Below, piece by piece: positions 26,642-37,798 of a stretch of 64,000 nucleotides of DNA. The position numbers and the translations under genes are program-made. Source of the DNA: Trichoderma breve. Taxonomy: Eukaryota; Ascomycota; Sordariomycetes; Hypocreales; Hypocreaceae. The notes under the pieces were generated by a model, which was not told where the DNA came from, made no database searches, and was given only the letters and a program-made list of their open reading frames with translations. The stretch covers positions 310,001 to 374,000 of the forward strand of contig NC_079237.1 of assembly GCF_028502605.1 (NCBI RefSeq). Direction: 5' to 3'. Position 1 is the stretch's first letter. Every line of letters starts with the position of its first letter.

Positions 26642-27669
26642 CTAACATCCTTTGCCAAGATGTTTGGCAAGGAACGGGAGTATATATCCCACCATCTGAT
26701 CTAGGTTGCTGATCAATGTAAAATGTCCAGCATCGAGCAGATGAATCTCAGCCTTGGGCAAGTCGCGCTTGAAAGCGTTGGCTCCAGGTGGAATAAAACT
26801 AAATATACGTATTAGTCAGTTTGCATCGACTGAGACCGGAAAACTCGGTTGTCTTCTCTTACATCGTATCTTTCTCGCCCCACACAGCAAGTAGTGGCAC
26901 CTGAGACTTGCGAAAGTATTCTTGGAACTCTGGATACTGCTTGACATTGTTTCGGTAGTCATAGAACAGGTCGAGTTGATAATCATCGTTGCCTGGCCTG
27001 TTTGCCATGAGAGTCCAGTCAAGCCACCATGATTCAGGCTCCAGAGCGGCAACGTCCGTAGTTCCACCGGTGTATTGCCCCTCTGTAGTGTTAAATGAGA
27101 GAACTCCTTCCAAAGCCTCACGGTCACTAGGTTATGCGTGTTGTGTTAGTAATCATTGTATTCCGCCCACATACAACCCGTGAATACATGGGAGTTTCTT
27201 ACGTCTTGCTTCCCGATGCCCAGTATTTTTTCACGGGATCCCAAAATGGCCCTAGACCCTCATCGTACGCGTTGCCGTTTTGCGAAATTATAGCCGTTAC
27301 GCTTTTGGGGTTTCGTACAGCAAGCTTCAAGCCAACAGGGGCACCGTAGTCAAATATATAAAGGGCATACTTCGAAATATGGAGAGCTTCCAAGAATTTT
27401 TCGGTAACAGTAGCAAGGTTATCGAATGTATGAGGAAATTTGGAAGGAACTGTTGTGAATCCAAATCCCGGATAGTCCAAGGCAATTACATGATAGCTCA
27501 CTGCGAGGATCGGGATCAGGTGGCGAAACATGAATGAAGACGTGGGAAACCCATGAAGCAGTAGGATTGTGGGAGCATCGGCTAGACCAGCTTCTCGGTA
27601 GAAGACATTATAATCTCCAACCGCAAGATGTTTGACGGCCGGTATAATAGCCGAGGTGATGTTTGCCAT
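26642..27669 (-). CDS. Alpha/beta hydrolase, haloalkane dehalogenase / epoxide hydrolase-like
   Basis: Three exons on the minus strand: 27669-27203, 27126-26863 and 26798-26642, encoding 295 aa. Introns are 76 and 64 nt with GT/AG ends. The oxyanion motif HGFPTSSFMFR lies at about residues 39-49. The nucleophile elbow reads FDYGAPVG with Asp at about 107, so the enzyme uses Asp and not Ser, as in haloalkane dehalogenases and epoxide hydrolases. A late acidic residue lies in WGEKD, and the catalytic His is in DAGHF. There is no signal peptide, so the protein is likely cytosolic. Substrate class cannot be assigned from sequence; the Asp nucleophile argues against an esterase. Confidence 0.88.
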
Positions 27670-30095
27670 TTTCAGATTTAACTTGGAAACAATTCAGATG
27701 GTTACCAAAGAGATGTTGAAGAAAGCTACAGAGCATAACATGATTGGGTTGACAATGAGACATATATTTATACTTTTCAAGTTTAACTTTTGGGCTTGCA
27801 ATGAGGTAAACGTTGTCTCCAAAGTTGTCAACTAAGCTCCTGGTCCCAACAACGCATAATAGGCGGCTGTAAGACATCCGCCGCCCAGTTAGTATTATTA
27901 TGGTGCTGACATGCATACCATTAGATCTGCTAGTCGGCAGCCTTGTCCCTTTCTGTCTCTCAAGAACGGTCCAATTACGGTGGTCGTTCATTGAATTTGT
28001 CTATTCAAATGACGACATGTCTTTAATCTCCGTTGATGAACATGCTGAGTAAGTTTTTATAGAGCGCTGACCTAAAGCATGGTCCGATTTCGTGGGTTTG
28101 TACCTGCAGCAAGCTCAAAGGAGGTTTGCCGCGCTACTCGAAAATAGCTTCTGCCAGAACTAGTCGTGCGCTCGTTTCCTAGGTATTTTCTCCAAAGTCA
28201 TGCCATAGTGTTTAAGCAAATTGAGTGCCACGGTTCCGTTTTAGGAATCATGCTGGAATCAGTGGTGTTGATGGTGCGGCAAGTGATTTTAATTGGCGGC
28301 AGAGTTGTGCCAGTGGCAAAAGAGTGGCCAAGTTTGGACACAGTTAAGTTGCCATACGTTATGTGGGCAACAGTTTGCGAGTATAGACCCATTGATGTAT
28401 AAAATGAACGATCTCTCTATCAGCCGCATTCAAATGCCGTCTTTCAGGCTCATGGTAATCAATAATGAATCGCATCATCAACGAGTGCTTTTTAATACAG
28501 ATTTAATAAAACAGAACCATTGGGAATGCCGACAATGCCGCTGTGCCGCACTTCACACACTACGAGCTGACTAGTCTCAGCCGTATCACAACATCGCTTG
28601 GTTTTTCTCACTGCAGGTATGAAGTATATAAAGAATTGGATTCAGAATTGTACTCGAATAGAGGCAAATAAGAAGGCTACTCCAGTTTATAGAGAGTGCG
28701 CACTCTGTTCCGTCGTTGCAAGTTGTTTGTAGTACGATCATGACGATGATAAAATTGCTTAGCAAGGATCAGGGGCATGCCGTGTACAGCCACTTTTGCT
28801 TCATACATAAACAACGCGGTCCAAGCATGGGAATTGCTCCTCCATAGAAGGGAATGCCGTATTTAGACTTAGTCCGTCGCTACTCACACAGTTTTGAGTC
28901 AACGTCCCCTATCAGCGTCCTACTTTCTCGAGAGCTCTCGTTCAAAGTTCATGCACGAAGAATAGAAATCCCATGGAAAGTCCATCGCTACCAGCGGCAG
29001 AATGGAGTATCCGTTCTTCTACCTACAACAAACTTCCACCAAAGCCGGGCGTAATTTAGAACCTATCAAAAGGGGGATCATGCGTGAATTTTAGTATCTC
29101 ACCCAGAGGCTCGGCAATGCGACCAGCGTATTTCGCCATACGCGACGAAGGGCAGCTCAGTGTAACTGAAATTTTGTGAATGGAAAATAACAACGCGTTT
29201 TCAATGATATTCTTTGGAATCTTTCATGCCCGTTGCTGTTGCTTTTGATGTGTATCGCGACGATTCGCGCCCAAGTTTCTTGCGAGTCATTCCTCGCCAC
29301 TGTGCGTGATTGCAGCAACGGTAAGAATCAGGTTACATGCTATCGAATACATTGATGATCTCGTAGGAGTGAATCTATCAGAATGGGCTTCTTTTGCTAT
29401 TTCAACAGCCTAATGGAAGACGATGGATGTTCTTCCGGTCTAGTAGACACAATCTGCGAGCCTATCAAATCTTGTGAAGATGCCTCGATAATGACGGGCT
29501 GGATTTTACTTTCTTCTACCACGAGTGTATTGGCATTTCCCATTGGCTCCTGAAAGATGAACACGGGTCATTGCGAGGGGCAGAGGAAAAATTTATCAAT
29601 AGCTAGGATATCTCCCTGGCGCCAACTACGAGTAGTGGCAAACCATCTCTCGGATTCTCTACCCCTCTCCTCGCCGATGAGAAAGGAAAGGAGACTGAAT
29701 ATGTGATAACAACAATCATACAGCATCGTATACGGTAAACACACATGCTGTTTAGTCTTTGTGACACTTTATTGACGTTCTTCGTCGCCATATATGGCCA
29801 ACACGCGCGTCCGGGTACAATGGATATTCAAACGGCTTGGAACAGTGACTGCGCTAATTTATCCAGTACAGACAATATGATACCACGAACATGTACTCGT
29901 AGCCCCTAAATCTCTAGAAGAGCAAACCCACAAGCTTAACACACCCCTCTCCCTTTGGCGAATGACGTGTAGCATTCATGAGGACGCCACACAGCTCACA
30001 ACACGGCAGTTGACGCGTAATTTACGTGGAATTTTGTGAAAAAATGCGAACATTCCCGGCCGCTCTACCTTAGTATCTAAGCCATCGGCAAAAGG

Positions 30096-30197
30096 AATCC
30101 CTCGAGAAGCATCGGGAGAAGTGGTTCCTCCAGGAGCATCGTAGAAGTGGGTTCTTCGAGTAACATTGGCAGAAGTGGGTTCCTCGAGGAGCATCGG
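30096..30197. repeat. 27-28-bp degenerate tandem repeat, about 3.7 copies
   Basis: Units read CTCGAGAAGCATCGGGAGAA, CTCCAGGAGCATCGTAGAAG, TTCGAGTAACATTGGCAGAA and CTCGAGGAGCATCGG, separated by a GTGGGTTC-type tail. Unit lengths are 27-28 bp. On the minus strand the units can be read as LLEEPTS-like peptides, but no gene structure supports that. Confidence 0.75.
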
Positions 30198-30963
30198 TAA
30201 GAGTCTAGAGAGATGTACAGCACCATGCCCCTGTGAAGATGTATTATGCTACGCTTATACAGACGTTTTATGAAAATTCGTCGCGCCCAGACCTTTACTA
30301 CCATTTCAACACGGTCTAGCTCGGTTCAGTAAGCAGAAAGTAATATACCAAGTGGTAATAGTACTTGTAAGACATCATTTTCCCATTTTCAATCGTGCTA
30401 CATTCTATTGAAGCCAAGTCTGAGATGAAATTTCACAACTCGTCGTGCGTCAGGGTATGAGTTCCGTTGTATCTTGTATTTACCACAGATTGAGTGAGAG
30501 CTAATGTAACACTCGTAGAGTTTGATATGCAGCACGCCCCCACAAAACCTTTGAAGTCATTGACGATGACGTTGATCCGTGCCCCGGCAGTATGTTTCTT
30601 TAATTCTTTCATGTTACCCAGATCTGAAGAGGCTTTCGTGACTGGACGATTAATATGCACTATCATTACGCCTATGGTCGGCTAACTTTTTGGGCAAAGG
30701 CTGCAAGTGAGTGGTTGGCTGTAGGGCGCAAATAGTTACTAGTCATGACAAATCTCACGCCGCCTTCCCAATGAGAATAGTTATGAAAACACAGGTGTGT
30801 CGTAAAACCGGGGAGATAAATCTTAGCCGACGCGAGGCGTTGCTCAGGCGGGTGGCGTTGGATCGGGCGTTGAATCAGGATACAGAAGGGCTCACATGCT
30901 AGGTCAGGAAGCAACGCCGCGAGTGAGCTTTGGTGTGAGACTTTGACCAAAGAGGTTAAGTAT

Positions 30964-31190
30964 CAACGTTGGCCAACCCCAGCCTGTCTGCAAAGAATTT
31001 GGCTGCCTTGCAATCCTTGACCGTCAGACTCCCTGTGGTACGAGGGCCAACTGGGCGCCATCCCAAATCCGACGCTAAGCAGTACCTTGTTGGGATGATT
31101 GAAACACATGTGATTTGCTAGCTCAGGTGTTTGTAGGATATAAACTGGGTGTCGGTTCGCTAACCCTAAGAAATCGCTGCTATTCTTCTT
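30964..31190 (-). pseudogene. Frameshifted C-terminal protein remnant
   Basis: Two adjacent minus-strand segments have protein-like composition. The first (about 31190-31090) reads LANRHPVYILQTPELANHMC and onwards. The reading then continues in another frame with SDLGWRPVGPRTTGSLTVKD and stops at TAA near 30960. Joined, they look like the C-terminus of one protein broken by a single frameshift around 31085. No start, upstream exon or family was recognised. Confidence 0.35.
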
Positions 31191-31640
31191 CATGCTAGCA
31201 TTAGCGTTACATGGCGTTACTGTGAGAACAGCCGGGATGATAATACCGCTGAGCCTCTTCCTTTCCAGGATGTGCACCAAAACCGTTCAAGTGTGTTGCC
31301 GGAGATCGACGAAGAGCGAGAGCCGCCGCCCTGTTGAGTGAGGTCCGCCCCTAATTCCGCTACTCAAATCCGAACACGTGGAATGCACTCATCTTTCTCA
31401 AATTGTCGTGCCCATCCGAATACAATCGGATGTAACACTCTATGATTCAATCATGAATCTTCTCTCATGGACATTTTCAATTGCTTTTACCTGGCTGTTG
31501 ACTGCTTATTTCTATAAGGACGGAGAAAGTGGACAAGGCGGTTGTGGTGATGAAGCTCCACATCAGAACTTTTATTTCAACAACAAACGACGATTTCTCT
31601 GTTCTGCCATTCTTCGTATTACCTCGTCGCACCATATGTA

Positions 31641-32297
31641 CTAATTATGGAAATAAAAATCCCCACCAACGGCTAGACTGCCTTCATCGGGGATCTTGAA
31701 AGGGTTTTCCGTAACTGGATTCTCTGTATCCGCAAACTTATCCGTCAGATGCAGCCAATCGACTGGACCATCAGCTAGTTGATCCAGCCAGTTCATATCC
31801 TGATTTTGCCCCTGTACCGTGTTCCGACACATCCTCAGATACTGGACTGGAGTCACTCCAACAAACTTCTTAAAGACTCTATGAAAGTACCATTTCGAAA
31901 CGTTGGCCTGCTTCGCCATCTGGCTCAGGCTTAACTGGCTAGGACCAGTGTTACTGACTGCTGCTCTCTCCCACTCCTGTAGTAGTTCCCGAATCTTCTG
32001 AACGGCGGGATCTTCTGGCATACAGCCATCGAGTTCCGGTTTACAGCGTTTGCAGGGGCGAAAACCTGCTAATTGTGCTTGTTGTCCCGTTACGAAGAAT
32101 AGCACATTGCAGCGGCGAGGGTGTCTGGATTTGCAGACCGGTCGACAGTAGACTTTGGTGCTGCGCACAGCAGTAACAAACATTCCATCAGCACGAATAT
32201 TACGCTCTTGGACAGCCTGCCAGCGGGAATCATCGTCTTCGAAGCTGGCTGAAGTCGTAGGCTGGAGAGAGTCTGGCGAGTAGAAGATGTTTTCCAT
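31641..32297 (-). CDS. Ada-type metal-binding / AraC-HTH protein
   Basis: An intronless frame of 218 aa. Residues about 24-90 form an Ada methylphosphotriester-repair domain. The four zinc-ligand cysteines are at 51, 55, 82 and 85, the same spacing as in Escherichia coli Ada (Cys38, 42, 69, 72). The motif VYCRPVCKSRHPRRC gives the methyl-accepting cysteine, and FRPCKRCKPE gives the second pair. Residues about 118-160 form an AraC-type helix-turn-helix (LSLSQMAKQANVSKWYFHRV). The O6-methylguanine transferase domain of bacterial Ada is absent. The likely role is sensing or repairing alkylated DNA phosphotriesters and activating repair genes. Lack of introns and the bacterial domain pairing are consistent with old horizontal acquisition, an inference. 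Confidence 0.9.
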   Translation of the reverse strand: MENIFYSPDSLQPTTSASFEDDDSRWQAVQERNIRADGMFVTAVRSTKVYCRPVCKSRHPRRCNVLFFVTGQQAQLAGFRPCKRCKPELDGCMPEDPAVQKIRELLQEWERAAVSNTGPSQLSLSQMAKQANVSKWYFHRVFKKFVGVTPVQYLRMCRNTVQGQNQDMNWLDQLADGPVDWLHLTDKFADTENPVTENPFKIPDEGSLAVGGDFYFHN

Positions 32298-32574
32298 GAC
32301 CCTAACGAGTCAATCCAAAATTATTGGAGGGCAAGGCAAGAAAAAGTAGAATTAATTGGCAATCAACAGCCTTTGGGATTAGCTGCAAGTATGTAGAACA
32401 ACTACTGACAGATGGAGACCGGTGGGAGGCAGCTACTTAGTTATATGCCGACCCCTTCTTTGACCAAGTTAGTAGCAGCCCTGCAGGAGATCCAAATACG
32501 GCAACATAGCCCAAAACCGGGTCAGCGGCTAAGAGAGCGACAGCTTACGGGCGGCACGCGAGCGGCGAGGAAGT

Positions 32575-33162
32575 TTAATTTACATCCAATGGTAATTTGT
32601 CCACAATTTTGACAGCCTCCCACGCGAGCCCTACTAAACTACCATGTAATGTAGTTACTAATAAGCCTATCCGTCCCGGATCTCGATTGTCAAAGATAGG
32701 AAAGCTAGTGTAGTAGGTCCTCACCTTTCCTGCCTTTCCTGCCTGTCCTGCCTGTCCTGCCTGTCCTGCCTGTCCTGCCTGTCCTGCCTCTATTACTTTT
32801 CTAACAACAATCTCTGCTATGGTTACTGCATTTATTACTGCCTTCATGGCTTCTGCTATGTCCGTTGCTATATAGTTCAGTTGGCGTAAACCGTCGTGAT
32901 CAGTAAGGAAGGTCGCAATGAAAGACCCAGTCTTGTTCTCTGCCTGGGGTAAGAATTGTCAATTAAGTTTCTTATGCCCTTCAAGTCGTGGGTTCTGATT
33001 CAAACAGCGGAGAGAAGACACCCCCTTGGTAAGTCTTGTCTTTACAAAGATGTATGCAGACACTACCGTACCGACGTGAATTGTGGAGTGATGCCCGATT
33101 TTACACGACACATCAAGACGAACCGGTATTAACTTTCTAGGTGAATTGATTCTCTGTGACAT
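32575..33162 (-). CDS. Possible small protein with AGQ tripeptide repeats, unrecognised
   Basis: A tentative two-exon model: 33162-33046 and 32943-32575, for 161 aa, with a GTAAAG donor and a CCCCAG acceptor joined in phase 0. The second exon stays open well upstream of its first ATG and reads as a coherent helix-rich chain (FIATFLTDHDGLRQL, then IAEAMKAVINAVTIAEIVV). It is followed by five AGQ tripeptides plus two AGK, encoded by a 9-bp repeat at about 32724-32789. I do not recognise the family. The first exon is the weaker part, and the gene may be longer or decayed. Confidence 0.35.
32724..32789. repeat. 9-bp microsatellite TCCTGCCTG
   Basis: Seven consecutive 9-bp units, of which five are identical and the left two have T for G. 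Read on the minus strand, the unit encodes Ala-Gly-Gln, so length changes would not shift the frame of the possible gene. Confidence 0.9.
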
Positions 33163-35973
33163 GGCTTAGTTGCATCGCATATTGGGACTAAAGCTCATAC
33201 ACGAAATCAAGGGGTAGTTGCCGTAACTTCGGCATCAGGAGTGCCAAGAGGCCAGTCAGTTTTCTCGAAACACCCCCCTTATCTTGAGGGCTAAAATTAG
33301 AAGATTCCTTAGCAAAAGCCAATGATGATCCCCCAATATACTTCATGGCTGTCGATACGTGCCAGTTTATTTTTATCGTAGGCAGTTTCTGTAACAAGCC
33401 TACGGTCATAAGCAATATTCCATCCTCTGGTTTAGTGTCGGCATCAGCTTTTCTCTGCCTCTTCCACAGCATCATTAGATTCATGACTATATGATCAGCT
33501 GTCACTATGCAGCTGTATTAAGGTTTTGTCCATTGTTCAGAATAGTCAATAATAAAAACAAAGACATATTATATTAGATCTAATCAGGTGGTCGCGGACG
33601 CGGACGCTTCACTACTGTCGATGTCTGTGACCTTGTCTACTTTGAAGTGTTTTAATGGCAACCTCAAGCCTCTTGAAGCTTACCAAGGCTGAAGGACTAT
33701 TGTCAGGGATAAGTTGGGCTCGGTAGACGAAACCGGCGACTTAAGCCTTACCGGAAAATCGACGGCATATGGAGGCACAGGGCACGGCGTTTCCTGGGAA
33801 CGGACTTTTGCAGGATATCTACATCTGTTCTTCATGCAACACTACTTCAATGGTGCTGATACGATACGTGGACGCACTCTAACTCTTCAAACACGGCCTG
33901 GTTGTCAGCTTCGTCATTGCTGACCAGGAAGTCGCAACATGGCATGGCATCCGCAGACAGGGTGCTTTTCCTTCAACCACTGGTTTGTTTAGCCTATGTA
34001 TCGGATAAGATCAAAAGACGACTCATAGATGCTTTAAATAGTCATGAAAGTTGTATCTCCGTCAGGAGACCAGCTGATATCTCAGCCGCTCTGATGCGCA
34101 GCTAAGCGCATAGCCCCGCCTCTGCAGAGCCGCTTCAATCTCCATCTCTGTTTCTCCGCATTCAGTTTAATGAACTCGCAAGTCGTTTCACTGGCGTTTG
34201 TGAGTCATTGATGGGCAGGAATAGCGCTGAGTGGCGAAGGGGAAGGCATTACAAGCACTGAAGATCTTGATGAGTACAAAGACGCCAGAGAGTGGCGTGA
34301 CTGAACCATTACAAAGAGAAGGAGAATAAACCACAACCACCTTGGAGAATATGGTGAACTAAGCTAAGATTATCTGTTTCAGAATAAAACCTATCGTGGA
34401 GACAGGAAAACAGTGATACGCGATTCGGACGAAGCGATTCGGACGAAACTACCTATGTATTCGGACGAAACTATCAGACGGAAAAATTAATTCCGAAAAT
34501 AACAGTCAGCTAGTAACAAGACGGAACAAAGGAGCTAAAGTATCTCTAGAGTGGTTATCTAAACGGCTGCCTAGTTATACGAGGCGGAACGTGCTGAACG
34601 ACGATAATTTTGGCTGCGGAGTTCGGCCAACAACAGCACAGGACAGCACAGGGGGGTTCGTCGTCTTCGACGTATATTTCGATCTAATAGCTAGAAGTGA
34701 TGATGGCAGATGAGGGGCGAGGATAGATAGAAATCATCTTTAAACTATCTGAATACCAATACTATTAGATATTAGAACTAAGTAGAAAATATTCTGTTCG
34801 TACGCTATCTTCTTCCATCCCTACAAAAGGATTCAACTATCCAGCTTCTATTTCTAGAACGCGATACTCCATTCGTTCCTTATGCTAGGGTATCAAGGCA
34901 ACAGATATCGCCAAATTCGTCAAAGCTTTGTCCCATCTATTCTTTTCCGCCTCCGGAAATACATATCGTCGAACCCACCTCGCGAGTTCCGCCATGGCAT
35001 TCATTCGTATTACCGGTCATATCTCGCAAGTCAGCTAAGCCAAACACGATTCCCCACCGGCGTCTTAACCGGGAAGACGGACATGCAGAAATTCTCCGGA
35101 TGGCTAGTCACGTCTAGCTCGGCAGCGTGTTCCTATGGAACACTGATCGCCAGTAGGGGTGTCAGAGTCAGAAAATGGCGAGAAAACTCAGCCTTAAGAG
35201 AGGCTGACTTTCAAGGCTGATCCTTTATAGTTGAGTCCTCATATCCAGCAGTGACTGCCCTTAGTGGGCCGCTGCAACTTATCATGGTGTTTTGCATGAT
35301 GATTGGTGAAAACAAACAGATGATATTTGCTACAGCCGGCAAAACCCTCGTGTGCATCGAGAAAATTTCGGGATGTGTAATGCAATACAGAAGAGCTATG
35401 CGAAGAGCTCCATAACACTTCAGTCACATTTTTACCCGCTCCATGATGCTGATGTGGTAAGCACGATTGAGCTCTGATCATCAATTGATGCGAGAGTTAC
35501 TGTTTAAGCTTGTTTTTTTCTTTCTCGATCTAGTAATTCAGTCGCTATTGCGTTGTCAGCAATCACATGCATTAATTTGTCTTGGGGGCTGCTGCTTCTT
35601 GGCAAAATCTTTTATTCCAACTCACAAAATAATGTTGCTGTGCAAAGTATTCCTTTGCAGTGGAATCTCTTTCCTCCAGACAGATGTTTTCATCGTGTTG
35701 AACGGACACAGCCGCCCAGACAAAAAATCACCAATGATCAGATTCATGCAGCATACCACGGCACTACGATAGATTCCAGAGCAACGGTCCGGCCATTTCA
35801 TCGCCAATTGAGGCCAAAGAAGCAAAGCAGAAGCGCAATATTCAAGTCAAAATACGTCAGGGCATTCGTCATAAACAATTACATTAGATCAGGCAGGCCG
35901 CATTATATACATATGCTTTTGTAATTCCGCTTTACGGCTCGCAGACATCAATCGTAAACCCAAATCCTCCTGC
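33163..35973. other. Gene-poor region
   Basis: No gene is supported over 2.8 kb. A minus-strand open frame at 33188-33505 (105 codons) has protein-like composition but no recognised domain. The word ATTCGGACGAA is repeated three times within 34421-34471. The stretch 34400-34880 is AT-rich and resembles decayed mobile DNA, without identifiable termini. The right end is the 3' flank of the CBM9-like gene. Confidence 0.4.
34421..34471. repeat. Short direct repeat ATTCGGACGAA, three copies
   Basis: Three copies of ATTCGGACGAA, the second and third extended to ATTCGGACGAAACTA, within 51 bp. No coding role is apparent. It could be a footprint of decayed mobile DNA. Confidence 0.7.
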
Positions 35974-36663
35974 TCAAATAAATTTGACATGACCAAAGAA
36001 CTTTGTAATATGGAAGCTTGCCTGGTCTGGCGGCGACCATCCACCAAGAGTCTGGTTAGGGTAAATCTCGGGGCTAACGACAGTTCGGAAGAAGTTCATC
36101 CTCCAAGATGTGCCCTTGGCCTTGCCGACGTCGACGTTGAAGATGCCCAGAGGAACGGTGACAGTGCTCTTCCAAGTCTTTGCGGGCTTGTTGAGGACCG
36201 TCTTCGCGCTGAAGCCGTCCGTAGCGGGATCCGAAACGAAAAAGTGGTCGAAAGGTGCGCCGACCGCGCGATTCTTTGAGGGATTGTAAACAAACGCCTG
36301 GTATGTGACGTTGTTGGGGTTGACCTCGAGCTCGACGTATGTCTGAGGGTCTTCGGTGCCCTTGTAAAGGAAGGCCTCCATGACTTCGTACTCCCAGATG
36401 TCGTCGTTTGTGCCCTGCGAGGCGTTGAAGAAGTAATTGACTTCGTCGTAGGCAATGAATGAGAGCTCGAGGCTCTTGTCCGTGTAGCACAGGTTGACCT
36501 GCGTGAGCGGGAAGGGCGTCAGGTCGGGCACTGACTTGCTGTAGCTAATTGTGCCGACGCGAGGACATGAGGGCACATTGACACTGGGAAGCTTCGAGTA
36601 GGTAGCTGAGGCCGTCGCGAGGAGGCCAGCAGCAGCGCCGAGAGTGAGAAGGTGATGATGCAT
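35974..36663 (-). CDS. Secreted CBM9-like carbohydrate-binding protein
   Basis: An intronless frame of 229 aa. A classic signal peptide occupies residues about 1-20, with hydrophobic core LLTLGAAAGLLATA and an Ala-rich cleavage region. The mature part has the pattern of fungal CBM9-like domains: a LCYTDKSLELSFIAYDE strand pair, DDIWEYEVMEAFLYKG, YVELEVNPNNVTYQAFVYNP and a C-terminal WSPPDQASFHITKFFGHVKF. Two Asn-x-Thr sites are visible. Such proteins are thought to bind plant or fungal wall sugars outside the cell; no catalytic domain is attached. The function beyond binding is not known. Confidence 0.8.
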   Translation of the reverse strand: MHHHLLTLGAAAGLLATASATYSKLPSVNVPSCPRVGTISYSKSVPDLTPFPLTQVNLCYTDKSLELSFIAYDEVNYFFNASQGTNDDIWEYEVMEAFLYKGTEDPQTYVELEVNPNNVTYQAFVYNPSKNRAVGAPFDHFFVSDPATDGFSAKTVLNKPAKTWKSTVTVPLGIFNVDVGKAKGTSWRMNFFRTVVSPEIYPNQTLGGWSPPDQASFHITKFFGHVKFI

Positions 36664-37798
36664 CTTGGAGGTTTTTCTTGCCCTGTTGTTCTTGCTCTTG
36701 GATTCCTTCTTGTCCTATTCCTCTAGTGCGGAGCTCTCCCTCTTTCTGCGAGTTTGAGGAGCTTCGTACTTATATCTCGATCTCGTCCGCGTCACACGAA
36801 AGCTTGTGGCAGACCAAAAGCTCGCCATGTGCAGGCTTCAGGTTCAGCTGTGCTACTCATATGTAAATGGCGGAGTGGATGTGACGTTACAAGATAGCCT
36901 TTAACCCGGCTAGGCATCTCAAAAGGACCAACTGTAATCGTTCTCGGCCATTGCTGTGAGCTAAGTTCAGCCACTTGCATTTTCCAGCCGCTGCATCGCG
37001 TGCGAAAGGAATTAATCCTAACCTTGCTGCCGCGTCGGAGTGGTTACCTTTTGTCGAATCAATCCTTGGGCATGTGCGATGTATCCAATCGGATGCGGAC
37101 GCTGCTATGCAGGACAAGGGACTGAGGAGGATGAGGCCCCCATACCGTACGAGTATGCTGCGGGGATCCGAGCCGTCACTATTCTGTGTGCGAATCAGGG
37201 ACTATTTTGTACTCACTATCCCGTGCATATTACAGTACGAGTAATCCTTCGGGGCTCATCCTGCGTAGGAATGCCGGGGATAGGCAATTAATAGGGTACA
37301 GCTTGTAGACTAAATATGTAGGGAGGACAGAGTAAATACGGAGCATGTCCTATTACACGTGCTATTACCCCAACAATTGGAGAAATAATGCGGAGTGCAA
37401 AGGGTGTAGTAGCGCGATTGCGACTCCGTATCGACCAGGGCATCTGCAATTATTGGCCGAAGAGATGTGATGTGAGGTAACATTGACGATAGGATAGTGG
37501 CCTGAGCCCAATGGCTTCTAGTGTCAAATACGCCAATCGCTGTTACATTGCATTCAATCACTAGAAAACACGCACGGCAAGGGACGGGAAGTCATTTTGG
37601 AGAGGCAATATCCACTTTGTGGGCGCCGTGTTCTAGGCGTATTCAGCTCATTCGAATCACATGAAGGGCGTTGAATCAATGTCCTCGGTCAATTGACACT
37701 TTGTAACACTTTGCATAGTGAATTGGCTCAGCAATCTATAGAATTTCTAACAAAAAAAAAAAGCTCTCGGCATCCATTCTAGAACCAATGGACCCTGT
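36664..37798. other. Intergenic region
   Basis: This holds the promoter of the CBM9-like gene (left) and the 3' flank of the NmrA-like gene (right). No gene is supported. Copies of the word TACTCCGTA/TACGGAGT recur. Confidence 0.5.

Larger units (their letters stand above)
27670..31640. other. Gene-poor region with a minisatellite and a frameshifted remnant
   Basis: Nearly 4 kb without a supported intact gene. It holds a degenerate 27-28-bp tandem repeat at 30096-30197 and a frameshifted protein remnant at 30964-31190, listed separately. Short open frames elsewhere have no recognisable motifs. Confidence 0.5.

Noticed and set aside
30096..30197. CRISPR-like array
   Set aside because: Units are contiguous and degenerate with no unique spacers, and the genome is eukaryotic; it is a minisatellite.
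36074..36490. Long alternative frames inside the CBM9-like gene
   Set aside because: They are antisense or shifted shadows of a well-supported coding gene with a signal peptide.
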